A program made the position numbers and the translations under genes. A stretch of 10,088 nt of DNA from an uncultured Synergistales bacterium. Its GTDB lineage: Bacteria; Synergistota; Synergistia; Synergistales; Aminobacteriaceae. Positions 1-8,100 of this stretch are shown here, piece after piece. The stretch covers positions 1-10,088 of the forward strand of contig CAJORD010000189.1 in assembly GCA_905236605.1 (NCBI GenBank), in the 5' to 3' direction. Below the pieces are notes generated by a model that saw only the letters and a program-made list of their open reading frames with translations, was not told the DNA's origin and ran no database searches. Positions within the stretch are counted from its first letter, which is position 1. Each line of letters opens with the position of its first letter.

Positions 1-398
1 AATGAGTGTCGGCGGTGTCGTTTTAATCGTAAGATTGTTGATTGTTTTCATTTTTGCCAAGCAGGAAGGATTAAAGGCCGTTCCTCGCGTTCTTGTCATC
101 AAGACTTCTCACAATTTTGGGAATGAGTCAAGAATTTACGAGTCTGTTTAAATCTTTGAATGACGGCGGAGCTTCCTCAATGATAATAATTTTTGCGATA
201 GTCGGAATTATTACAATGATGGTCGGGCCTTTCAACGCGACTGGAACTACAAGCGCTATGGGAGCTGTGTGTTATATGGCAATGCGTTCGATCGGTCTTT
301 CACCGTTGGCTTCGTGCGTGGCGTTTATAAATCTTGTATCAAATCAGAGCTGCATTCCTCCGAACTCAGCACCGATTCTGCCAGTATATGGCGGCTAA
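1..398 (+). pseudogene. Decayed C-terminal part of an ion-coupled membrane permease
   Basis: The reading frame beginning at position 2 encodes a hydrophobic stretch (VGGVVLIVRLLIVFIFAKQ) and then a basic linker. It runs into a stop at about 149-151. The permease-like sequence resumes in another frame from about position 114 (GMSQEFTSLF onward) and ends at a TAA at 396-398. That second part has a glycine/asparagine-rich loop (GPFNATGTTSAMG), a hydrophobic segment and the loop SNQSCIPPNSAPI. Such re-entrant loops resemble TRAP large-subunit or ion-transporter superfamily permeases, but I cannot assign the family. The last residues after SAPI look truncated. The 5' part lies outside the window. 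The frame change means that no intact protein is made unless there is frameshifting or a sequencing error. The sequence shows the disruption; the transporter identity is inference. Confidence 0.55.
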
Positions 399-420
399 TT
401 CTGAAAGGAGGATTTTGACA

Positions 421-657
421 ATGAAATCATTTATATACAAAGTGCTTGCGTTTTTCTTCACATTGAGCCTTCCGTTATTTATGCTTATGGGGTTCGCGCT
501 TGTTGCTGTACAGTTTTTCGCGGCGTTGCTTGGAAACGGTGAAATTGTTTTAGCGGCAGGAAAATGTGAAATCTATTGCATCTGGATGTCGGTGCTTGCG
601 GTATTTTTAGGCGTTGCGGCCGCTACGGTTTGCCGATTGGACTTCAGATGGCTATAG
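421..657 (+). pseudogene. Small membrane protein, C-terminus lost at a junction
   Basis: The start ATG at 421 has a good ribosome binding site (AAGGAGG at about 411-417). The product begins MKSFIYKVLAFFF and contains two hydrophobic segments, at about residues 7-40 and 56-72. From about position 620-627 the DNA changes identity. The final residues before the stop at 655-657 (VCRLDFRWL) are an out-of-frame reading of MATE transporter sequence, so the native C-terminus is gone. The protein follows the permease remnant with a 22-base gap, so it may have been its small accessory subunit, as in two-component transporters. I do not recognise the family. It could still be translated as a 78-residue hybrid, but the fused tail argues against function. 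Confidence 0.5.
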
Positions 658-1034
658 TAGCGTTCTCAAACGTATTTGTTCAGGCGTATGTAAATTATTT
701 TGGCACGGCGTGCATAGCGGGCTGGGGGATTTATGTAAAACTGGATCAATATATGATGCTCCCGATCCAAAGCATGGGGCAAGCCGTAACTACTTTTATA
801 GGTCAAAATGTCGGAGCCGGCAAAATACAACGTGCAAAAAATGGAACATGGGTAGCATTTGGAATTATATTTACCGTTTCTTTGTGTGTCGCTTTGACAT
901 TAAATATTTTTGCGTCTGCTCTTGCTAATTTATTCAGTCCCGCTATTGTAGGCTTCGGCTATCCTGCCGGTTGGATTTTATGCGCTATAGCAATAACAAT
1001 TTATTACAAATTCGTGAAAATAAAAATTTATTAA
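624..1034 (+). pseudogene. MATE-family multidrug efflux pump remnant, N-terminal half and internal segment missing
   Basis: From 624 the frame reads YGLPIGLQMAIVAFSN, then a segment with GIYVKLDQ and LPIQSMGQAVTTFIGQNVGAG. This is characteristic of the start of the second half of MATE (multi antimicrobial extrusion) transporters, which export cations or drugs using Na+ or H+. After ANLFSP (about 927-941) the sequence jumps to GFGYPAGWILCAIAITIYY, which is typical of the last transmembrane helix. By comparison with the usual length of about 450 residues, the first six helices and an internal stretch of several tens of residues are absent. There is no ribosome binding site or plausible start at 624; the nearest in-frame ATG, at 576, lies inside the preceding gene. 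The identity is fairly certain, and so is the non-functional status. Both deletions left an open frame, which suggests relatively recent loss. Confidence 0.75.
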
Positions 1035-1097
1035 TATAAAAATTTTAGATTTTGGAATTGTAACACGCTCCTTCGATTTTTCAGAAAATTTTTTTGC

Positions 1098-1125
1098 TAA
1101 AGACAGCCGGACTTAAAGCCGAAAT
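1098..1125 (+). promoter_or_regulatory. Candidate sigma-28 (FliA/SigD) promoter for flgMNKL
   Basis: TAAA at 1098-1101 and GCCGAAAT at 1118-1125 match the flagellar sigma-28 consensus (TAAA, about 15 bases, GCCGATAA or GCCGATAT). The spacer here is 16 bases and the -10 box has 7 of 8 matches to GCCGATAT. It lies about 65 bases upstream of the flgM start in the only sizeable gap before the operon. A sigma-28 promoter is expected for late genes such as flgM, flgK and flgL. This is a motif match only. Confidence 0.55.
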
Positions 1126-1189
1126 TTAATGCAAAACGAGAAAGTCAGCAAAAGACTTTGAATCTTTATCAGAAGGAGGAGCGTAAAAA

Positions 1190-1486
1190 ATGATTGGCAG
1201 AATATCGGGGCAATATAATCTCGATGCCCTGAACGGAAAAAAATCAAGGCGGAGTGTTTCCTACAATGGCAATTCTTCAACTGAAGAGTCCGACAACGCG
1301 AAGTTTAGTTCGTTTGGAACACTGCTTGCGAAAGTCAACGCCGAAATTAAAAATATTCCCGATGTCCGTGAGGACGTTGTGGCAAATTTCAAAGCACAGG
1401 TGGAATCGGGAACTTACAATCCCCCGCTTGATAAGCTGGCTGGAAGACTGATAGTCGCAGGAATGCTGGACTTGGCAGCAGAATAA
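1190..1486 (+). CDS. flgM: Negative regulator of flagellin synthesis, anti-sigma-28 factor FlgM
   Basis: The 98-residue product matches FlgM in length and layout. It has a polar, basic, disordered-looking N-terminal half that starts MIGRISGQYNLDAL. The C-terminal half carries the conserved FlgM helices, with DVREDVVANFKAQVESGTY at about residues 58-76, followed by a DKLAGRLI segment. In the known system FlgM binds sigma-28 in the cytoplasm and is exported through the finished hook, releasing late gene expression. The C-terminal half is the sigma-binding part. The start is fixed by the ribosome binding site AGGAGG at about 1175-1180. It is the first gene of the run flgM-flgN-flgK-flgL, 30 bases ahead of flgN, behind a candidate sigma-28 promoter, which would give autoregulation. 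Confidence 0.88.
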   Translation: MIGRISGQYNLDALNGKKSRRSVSYNGNSSTEESDNAKFSSFGTLLAKVNAEIKNIPDVREDVVANFKAQVESGTYNPPLDKLAGRLIVAGMLDLAAE

Positions 1487-1516
1487 AAATTAAAATTAAG
1501 AAATGAAAATAGAAAA

Positions 1517-1972
1517 ATGCGTGCCGAAGTTGAGAAACTCATTGACGCAGTTCTTGACGAAGCCGACTGCATAGATGACCTGATTGACGCAATGCGCGAA
1601 CAGCGCGACGCAATGCAAGCCCGCGACACCGAAGCAGTGAATTCACTGATGGACGAGACGCGGGATATTTCATTTGAAGTTCAAACACACGAGAACATTC
1701 GCGCGGATATTGCAAACAAATTGGCCACTGCGTTTTCGTGCGAAGCAAAATCAAGTTCGTTTGCGTCATTTATGGAAGACGATGAACGTGAAGAATTTAA
1801 GAGGGCTGCTGAGAAATTAGCGCAGTCCGTTTTTTTATTAAAATCAGAAATTATGATATTAAACGGCCTAATCGACCAGAACGAAAAATATACTTCAATG
1901 CTGCTTTCTGAATGGCGCAGACTAAACGGAGATACTCTTTCGCAGTCTGGTTCGGCTGATTTCAGGGGGTAG
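1517..1972 (+). CDS. flgN: FlgN-family flagellar export chaperone
   Basis: This 151-residue acidic protein is almost entirely helical in character, with heptad-like hydrophobic spacing across residues 1-70 and 90-130. It shows a FlgN-type core: an N-terminal LIDAVLDEADCIDDLIDAM-like helix, a QRDAMQARD turn, and a late helix KSEIMILNGLIDQNEKYTSM. FlgN chaperones in the cytoplasm hold FlgK and FlgL unfolded and deliver them to the flagellar export gate, which fits its place just before flgK. The ATG at 1517 lacks a clear Shine-Dalgarno sequence (only AAGA-like bases upstream). An earlier ATG at 1503 is in another frame and closes quickly. Translation may be coupled to flgM, which ends 30 bases upstream. 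The stop is 5 bases before the flgK start. Confidence 0.82.
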   Translation: MRAEVEKLIDAVLDEADCIDDLIDAMREQRDAMQARDTEAVNSLMDETRDISFEVQTHENIRADIANKLATAFSCEAKSSSFASFMEDDEREEFKRAAEKLAQSVFLLKSEIMILNGLIDQNEKYTSMLLSEWRRLNGDTLSQSGSADFRG

Positions 1973-1977
1973 ATAAC

Positions 1978-4900
1978 ATGAGCAGCACTTTCGGCGGCCT
2001 CGAGATGGGCAAATCCGCATTAAACGCCTTTAGACTAGGAATGCAGACCGTCGGGCACAATATCTCAAATATGAACACTGACGGCTATTCCCGTCAGCGC
2101 GTAATTTTTTCAACTGTAACGCCCGAAGACATTCCGCACGTCGGACAACTAGGTCAGGGCATGTACGCCAGCACGATTGAGAGAATCCGCGATGAATTTT
2201 TAGATTTTCAATTTCGTGATAATCAAGCGACTTTAGGATATTGGGAAAAAATTAACGATCTTTATGATGCGATTCAAAATTACATTCCTGAGCCTAATTC
2301 AACGGGCTTGCGTTCTTCAATGGATACTTTTTTTGCGAACATGCAAACTTTGCAAAAATCTCCCGAAGACACAAGCGCGCGTACTGCTCTCGTAGAGTCG
2401 GCGAACTCTATCGGTGGAATGCTTGGAAACTTGATTAATAATTTCAACACTTACAACGAGTCTATTAATATGGAAGTTCAGCAGTCTGTAACAGAAGCTA
2501 ATCAGATGTTATATGACCTCGCTGCCCTCAATAAAGAAATTAATCAAGCTGAAGCACTAGGACAAAATGCAAATGATTTATATGACCAGCGCGATTTAAT
2601 TCTCGACAAGCTCTCTAAGATGATGGACATCTCCTATAATGAGCCTCTCGAAAGAAACGGCGTCAAAGGAGAATTCTTTCTATCTGTAAACGGGCGAGTT
2701 CTCGTTCAGGGAGTGCATGTTCGTGAATTAAAAGCTCATGCCTTCATGTGGGACAATCAAGTTTATTATGATGTTCAAGTTGCTGAAAACGAGTTTGATA
2801 TTGTTGACAACACCGACGTAGCTGAAGCTCTCGCGACCGGCCCTGACGGTACTTTTCAATTAAACGTTGACAGAATTGCAAACGGCGTCGAATGGACAGC
2901 AGGCGGCGGTAATGCTCACTGCCTCGAAGTTCGTGCGGCTCAAACTTCTTCTTTTGACGGCGGAGAAATTTTGACGGCGAACTCCGCGGATATACCTTAT
3001 AAATTATCGTTCAGGACCCTTGACGGCAACGAAAAGCCTTCAGTGCTTACAATCAAAATCGACAAGGACATAAACGGCGATTGGATTATGCGGGCGGAAC
3101 TCAACGGCGAAGCCAAAGACGAAGACGGCGCAGATTTATTTGAATCCTTCAATGCCGGCACCGAACTTGATGTTTCTGAACTTTCAGATTTTATTAACGA
3201 AGCTGCTGAAATCTCCGCAGATGATTACGATGTAAATGTCAATGTGAAAGCGAATTACACAGCTACGAGTATCACTTTTACGGCAGACAGAGAAGACAGC
3301 TCCGGAAATAAAATTAATGATAAATCGCCGATCGAAATCTCGGATTATTCGGGAATGCTCGGTGCATTGGTCGAGGTCAAAGAAGAATTAACCGACGTCA
3401 ATATGCGCGCAGAACCCGGAAGCATTACGGACCCGCTGAATATTTCCGGCTCTTTTAGAATCCAAGTTGGCACGCAGGGGACGCGAGTAACTTCAAACGT
3501 TTTTCGCGACAATCCCGCGAAGGGACTTTCTGAAGGCGACATTTTAGGCGAAGGCACAGCCGGCGAGCGTCATACTTTCAGAATCGGTGTTTCTGGCGAT
3601 CAAGTGGATTTTACGGCCTCATGGAACAGTTCTACAGAAAGATGGGTTTTGACTTCAGATTTAGGGACCACAAAGACAGTAGGCTCGTCTATCACGGTGA
3701 AAGACTTATCCGACTTCATAGCAGCAACTTTCGATGCGGCTTCGAGTTCTGATAATCCCGCTCTCGTGAATTTGTCCGTCACGGCCGGAAAATCAGCCTC
3801 GGGAACTTACACGCAATTTTATGTTGAGAGCCGCGAAAATCATCTTTTATCTATAACTGACGTAGAAGGCGATTTAGCTGAACGAATGGGAATTAAAAAT
3901 GAAAATCCCGTGATTACGATTGACGTTGAAAATTCTGATAGCCTCGTAACAATTCGCAACAAGATAAACGAAAAATATCAAGCTGAATTTGGATTAACAG
4001 AGCCGGAGCAATGGGTTCACGCGTCAGTTGACAAAGGCTATCTTGAAATTTCTGCCAACGTCGCCGGCGAAGCTCAAAGAATTACGCTCATGGGTTCGGA
4101 AGATGGAAATATGCAAGTGTTGCGACGCCTTGGCCTCACTCGAAATCAGCAGATCAAATCAAGCGTAAGAGACCCTAATAACAGGACACAATATTTAACA
4201 AGTTTCAGAGAAATCGCCTATATTCCTGAATCCGGCGTTGCTAATGACGCTTCATTTAGTTTGAACGGCGTCCGCTATCTCTCGTCGGATAATAAATTAA
4301 ACATGGCGCGACGAGTTCCTTCGACGTCAACAGAAAATCGTTACAGCGCTACGGAATTATCGCAAGTTAGCGAAGGAATGTGGCTGAACCTAAAAGCCGC
4401 TGGCAACGCGGTTATCACAGTGCGACATCATATCCGCGAAGGCTCGATTAAGGCTCTCGAAGAAGCTCGCGACGAAATGATCCCTAATCTTAAATCCGAA
4501 CTTGACGAAATGGCTTACGGACTTGTGAAAAACATTAACGCGCTTCAATATTCAGGTTACGGAATAGCCAGCGACATCACTACGACTGGCGTAGCGTTCT
4601 TTGATAATCTTGCGTTCCAGTCGGGAGCGTCAGAAAAATTAAAAGTCAATGACCGCGTAGCTTATGACCCGTCTTTAATTGGCGCTGCAATGGGACAAAA
4701 AGACTCGGACGGCAAAGCCCTTAAAGGCGTCAGCGGTGGCAGTGGCGACGGCACAAACGCTTCACGAATGAACGACTTGAATTTTTCAAAAGTCCTTGAG
4801 CATGGCACAATGACTATCAGCGGGATTTATGACGCTATGCTTTCTCAAATTGGAACTGAAGCAGGCCACGCAAAATTAATGTACACGACGCAATCGACAG

Positions 4901-5073
4901 TCAGCGAACAAATAGACAGTCAGCGTCAAGCCGTTTCAGGCGTAAATATAGATGAAGAACTTATGGACATGGTGATATTAAATCGCGCGTTCGGTGCAAT
5001 GTCGCGTTATATAACGACCATGGACGAGATGTTAAACACTATCATTAACGGCATGGGGCTCGTAGGCCGATAA
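1978..5073 (+). CDS. flgK: Flagellar hook-associated protein 1 (FlgK), unusually long form
   Basis: FlgK forms the first ring of the hook-filament junction outside the cell and is secreted by the flagellar export apparatus. The N-terminus carries the rod/hook family signature (residues about 1-45, with GMQTVGHNISNMNTDGYSRQ), followed by FlgK-type helices to about residue 230, including NDLYDQRDLILDKLS. The C-terminal core begins near residue 820 (GSIKALEEARDEMIP) and ends with VSGVNIDEELMDMVILNRAF at 986-1005 and a terminal helix ending GLVGR. Length is 1031 residues against about 550-650 in most bacteria. The excess lies in a beta-rich, acidic centre (about 240-820) that holds a duplicated module and an IN-like segment (654-667). 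There is no cleaved signal peptide, as expected. The ribosome binding site AGGGGG at 1964-1969 sits over the flgN end, so translation is probably coupled. Confidence 0.93.
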   Translation: MSSTFGGLEMGKSALNAFRLGMQTVGHNISNMNTDGYSRQRVIFSTVTPEDIPHVGQLGQGMYASTIERIRDEFLDFQFRDNQATLGYWEKINDLYDAIQNYIPEPNSTGLRSSMDTFFANMQTLQKSPEDTSARTALVESANSIGGMLGNLINNFNTYNESINMEVQQSVTEANQMLYDLAALNKEINQAEALGQNANDLYDQRDLILDKLSKMMDISYNEPLERNGVKGEFFLSVNGRVLVQGVHVRELKAHAFMWDNQVYYDVQVAENEFDIVDNTDVAEALATGPDGTFQLNVDRIANGVEWTAGGGNAHCLEVRAAQTSSFDGGEILTANSADIPYKLSFRTLDGNEKPSVLTIKIDKDINGDWIMRAELNGEAKDEDGADLFESFNAGTELDVSELSDFINEAAEISADDYDVNVNVKANYTATSITFTADREDSSGNKINDKSPIEISDYSGMLGALVEVKEELTDVNMRAEPGSITDPLNISGSFRIQVGTQGTRVTSNVFRDNPAKGLSEGDILGEGTAGERHTFRIGVSGDQVDFTASWNSSTERWVLTSDLGTTKTVGSSITVKDLSDFIAATFDAASSSDNPALVNLSVTAGKSASGTYTQFYVESRENHLLSITDVEGDLAERMGIKNENPVITIDVENSDSLVTIRNKINEKYQAEFGLTEPEQWVHASVDKGYLEISANVAGEAQRITLMGSEDGNMQVLRRLGLTRNQQIKSSVRDPNNRTQYLTSFREIAYIPESGVANDASFSLNGVRYLSSDNKLNMARRVPSTSTENRYSATELSQVSEGMWLNLKAAGNAVITVRHHIREGSIKALEEARDEMIPNLKSELDEMAYGLVKNINALQYSGYGIASDITTTGVAFFDNLAFQSGASEKLKVNDRVAYDPSLIGAAMGQKDSDGKALKGVSGGSGDGTNASRMNDLNFSKVLEHGTMTISGIYDAMLSQIGTEAGHAKLMYTTQSTVSEQIDSQRQAVSGVNIDEELMDMVILNRAFGAMSRYITTMDEMLNTIINGMGLVGR
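3004..3870 (+). repeat. Diverged tandem domain duplication inside FlgK
   Basis: Two stretches of the FlgK insert share one layout. Copy 1 begins near residue 343 (LSFRTLDG), continues with a W-containing strand pair (DWIMRAELNG), then LDVSELSDFINEA at about 397-409, and ends in beta strands. Copy 2 begins near residue 532 (HTFRIGVSG), has RWVLTSDLG, then ITVKDLSDFIAATFDA at about 572-587, and closes with YVESREN. The LSDFI motif is identical at residues 402 and 577. The DNA of the copies is diverged, so this is an old protein-level duplication. Seen by eye, without alignment statistics. Confidence 0.55.
5046..5073 (+). promoter_or_regulatory. Candidate internal sigma-28 promoter before flgL, overlapping the flgK stop
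   Basis: GCCGATAA at 5066-5073 is a perfect copy of the sigma-28 -10 consensus and contains the flgK stop codon. TAAC at 5046-5049, 16 bases upstream, matches three of the four bases of the TAAA -35 element. The spacing equals that of the candidate before flgM. Transcription would begin near 5080, giving flgL a leader of about 40 bases. The match could be a by-product of the FlgK C-terminal codons Gly-Arg-stop. Confidence 0.35.
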
Positions 5074-5078
5074 AGCAA

Positions 5079-5109
5079 GTAGGAATGAGGAAGTAGGAAC
5101 TTTAGGAGG
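5079..5109 (+). repeat. GTAGGAA heptad repeat array running into the flgL ribosome binding site
   Basis: GTAGGAA (5079-5085), TGAGGAA (5086-5092) and GTAGGAA (5093-5099) are contiguous seven-base units. After a two-base break comes TTAGGAG (5102-5108), which merges into AGGAGG (5104-5109), the flgL Shine-Dalgarno sequence. The array occupies most of the flgK-flgL gap. An inverted array of the same unit lies downstream of flgL. Confidence 0.7.
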
Positions 5110-5118
5110 AAGAAAAAA

Positions 5119-8100
5119 ATGTATAGTCGTTTAACAACTGCAACAATGTATGGAAGTCTGATGGATACGCTGCGGCAAAATCAAAGAAATATTCAAGACC
5201 TTCAACAGCAGATAGCCTCGGGTAATAAATATACAAAACTTTCGGATAATCCTGCGGCCATATCGCGCTCGCTCACTGTTCAATCTGCCATAAATGCAAA
5301 CGATCAGTATCAGAGCAGCACTGACGACGCCTTGACGATGCTCAAATATGCAGATAGCGCGCTTCAAAACGTTCTCGACGCAGCTAAGACAATCCGAAAT
5401 TTAATAATCGAAGCTGGCGATGCCGCTTTAGACTCTAGCCAGCTAAAGGACATCACTGCACAGATAGAAGCAAATAAAAAAATCATGCTCGACAACTTAA
5501 ACACAAAAGTCGCCGGGCAATATTTATTCGGGGGAACAAGTTCCGGCGACGCTCCTTTTGTTGAATTAGCCGACGGCAGCGTCGAATATCGTGGTTCTGA
5601 CGACAGAATTAAATATGTTTTAAGTGAAAGTCTTCTCGGCGATGTATCATTCACAGGCAGCGACATTGTACCCAAAAACGAAGACACTTATTTCATTTGC
5701 TCACATAAAGTCCCGCTTGACTGGAAATGGACAGGCCGCGAAGAAAAAGTTCAAATTACCGTCGGCAATCGCACAATCGCAGTTTTTATTCCTGAAGACT
5801 GGAGCGACTCCGACATAAACAAAACTAACAAACACACCGAAGAATTTGCAAACGAAGAAAATATTCAGAGCTTAAATTTCACAGACGCGAACGGTTTTAG
5901 AGACCCGAACGAACTTTCAGGAATCAGCCTTGACGACCTCGCAACAATCGTAAATCGTTCACTCGAAGAACAGGGCGCGGATATGCTCGTTACGGCGTAT
6001 ATCGAACGAGATTATGAAAGCGGAACTCAACAATTATATTTGAAATCCAACACTGGCGAGAAAGTCGGCATAACCGGCTGGCCTGATACTGATTATATGC
6101 CAATGCCCGCGACTATTAAAAGCCTCAATATGGGCGACGGAGCTGACGCCGCAGGCTGGAATTTAGAATTTGATGGCGAAAGCTCAAAGCTGACTATCTC
6201 GACACTTGACGGCTCTGTTACAGAAACGACAATCGAAATCACCGAGGACGACACGCCCGAAACTCTAGCAGGAAAAATTAACGCAATCGAAGGAATTTAT
6301 GCGCGTCATTCAGCCGACGGAAACAGCATTGAAATTTTAGCCGAACGCATTGGCGACATTCCCGCAGATAGATTGAACATCAGCGAAGCCGAGGAAGCTT
6401 TGCACTATCCTTCGCTAGTTATAAAGGCCGAAGGCGGTGCGAAAAAACTTTTTGGCGAGTTCCGAAACGATGACGACGAAATTGTAAAAGACTCCGTCAT
6501 CGTAAAATCCACAGTTCGCAACACTGACCAGAGTCATATAGATATTTTTGATTATCTCGGAATGGAAACGGCAACAAAAAGCCGCGAGTTTGCTCCCGAC
6601 GAAACATTAAAAGTTGAAGACGATACGCAGCTTCATTGGCGCGTCATCAGCGGAGGCCGCAGCGTCGATATAAAATTAAATTCCGGTGAATATACAATCG
6701 AACAATTAGCCGACCGTCTCAGAAATGCCGGCGCAGGTTGGCTCGAAGTTACAGTTGAGCCGGGTGGCCATGATGTAACAGAAGAAACGCTTTCTAATCA
6801 CTCGGACGATTACGAAGAAGAAACAAAACGAATCGTTATGCGTGGTTTTAATGGCGAGCAAGTTATATTTTTAGACATGAACGAATATAACTATGCCGAC
6901 AAAATGAATCTTTCGTCCGCTTTGCGAACTGACGCTTACACTAAAGACCGTGTAGGCGTGGGCATGAAGTGCGTGAACTTCCCTTCAGCGCCGTGCGTCG
7001 ATGATAATGTCGGCGTGCCTATGCGAGTTCAAATGAACTGCGGAATGTATTACGACGTTGACATTAAAAAATCAAAAGTCGTTGATAAAGAAACCGGTTT
7101 TGTAGATCGCGCTTTATTAATGCAAGAAATCGTTGACCAAGTTAACGAAATCGAAGGCCATGACATCATGGGCTTTGCTCAACATGTTGACAGCACCGGC
7201 AAAGACATAGACGGCTCTTGCTCAATGTATTTTCTTTCGGGCGAGGCGTTTACGGTCGTCGATATGCCTTTTAATGACCCCGAATGGAACGATTATTCAG
7301 GCGGCCTTGCTGCTCAAATGGGGATTCACGGCGGCGTTACTTCAAATTTGAAACAAACTCACGTGAAAATGCTCGACAATGCAACTTTCGCAGAAGCCTA
7401 CGACACACAAGACGTGGCAGAAAAATATCTTAATATCGAATCAAACCCAGATAATTTGCGCTTCACAAATGGCACAATAAGATTTTCAAATCTTGCTCAC
7501 AGTGTTGACATCGACGTAAACGAAGATGATACCGTAAAAGACGTTATGGACAGATTGCGAGTGCAGGCCGGCGATTGGCTTTACGTGAATTATTATGACA
7601 CTCATATGGGCCAACTTGACGCTCGTAACGCGGGCGATTTTCCTTTGATTTCGATTTCATCGGTTGATGGTTCCGCAGTAAACGTCCTCGACATTAAGGG
7701 ACACATTGCCGAAGACGCTCTTGGCCTTTCGACGGGGATTCAAGGACGTACAGCCGACACTGCCGTGCCGATTATGTCTTTTAATTGGGACGTGAACGCA
7801 CAAGAATATAACTCCGGAGCTGTGGATTTCCCGGCTGATACTCTTGTTATCGAAGTGGCAGGTTATAAACACACGCTTGACTTAACGACTATTCGCGACG
7901 TCAACAATAATGACGAGATCAGAGCTGATGACATTGCAGAATTTATAAACGCACGAATGCAGGACGAAGACGTCAGAGCCTTAATCAACGATGATGAAGA
8001 GCTTGTGGTGTATTCGCCGCGTGGCTACTCAATCAAAATCGACTTCTTCAAAAATGGCAGCACCAACAATGTTACGAATGATTTTCTTGGCTCGGGCGAT

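Noticed and set aside
614..928. Plus-strand open frame of 104 codons overlapping the MATE remnant
   Set aside because: It is an out-of-frame reading of clear MATE transporter sequence and has no ribosome binding site or recognisable protein features.
1141..1159. Small hairpin AAAGTC/GACTTT in the flgM leader
   Set aside because: Six A/T-rich pairs with a seven-base loop can occur by chance, and it has no T tract or riboswitch-like conservation visible.
5364..5687. Minus-strand open frame of 107 codons inside flgL
   Set aside because: It lies antisense to the conserved N-terminal region of flgL and has no start signal; it is a shadow of codon bias. The same applies to the other antisense frames in flgK and flgL.
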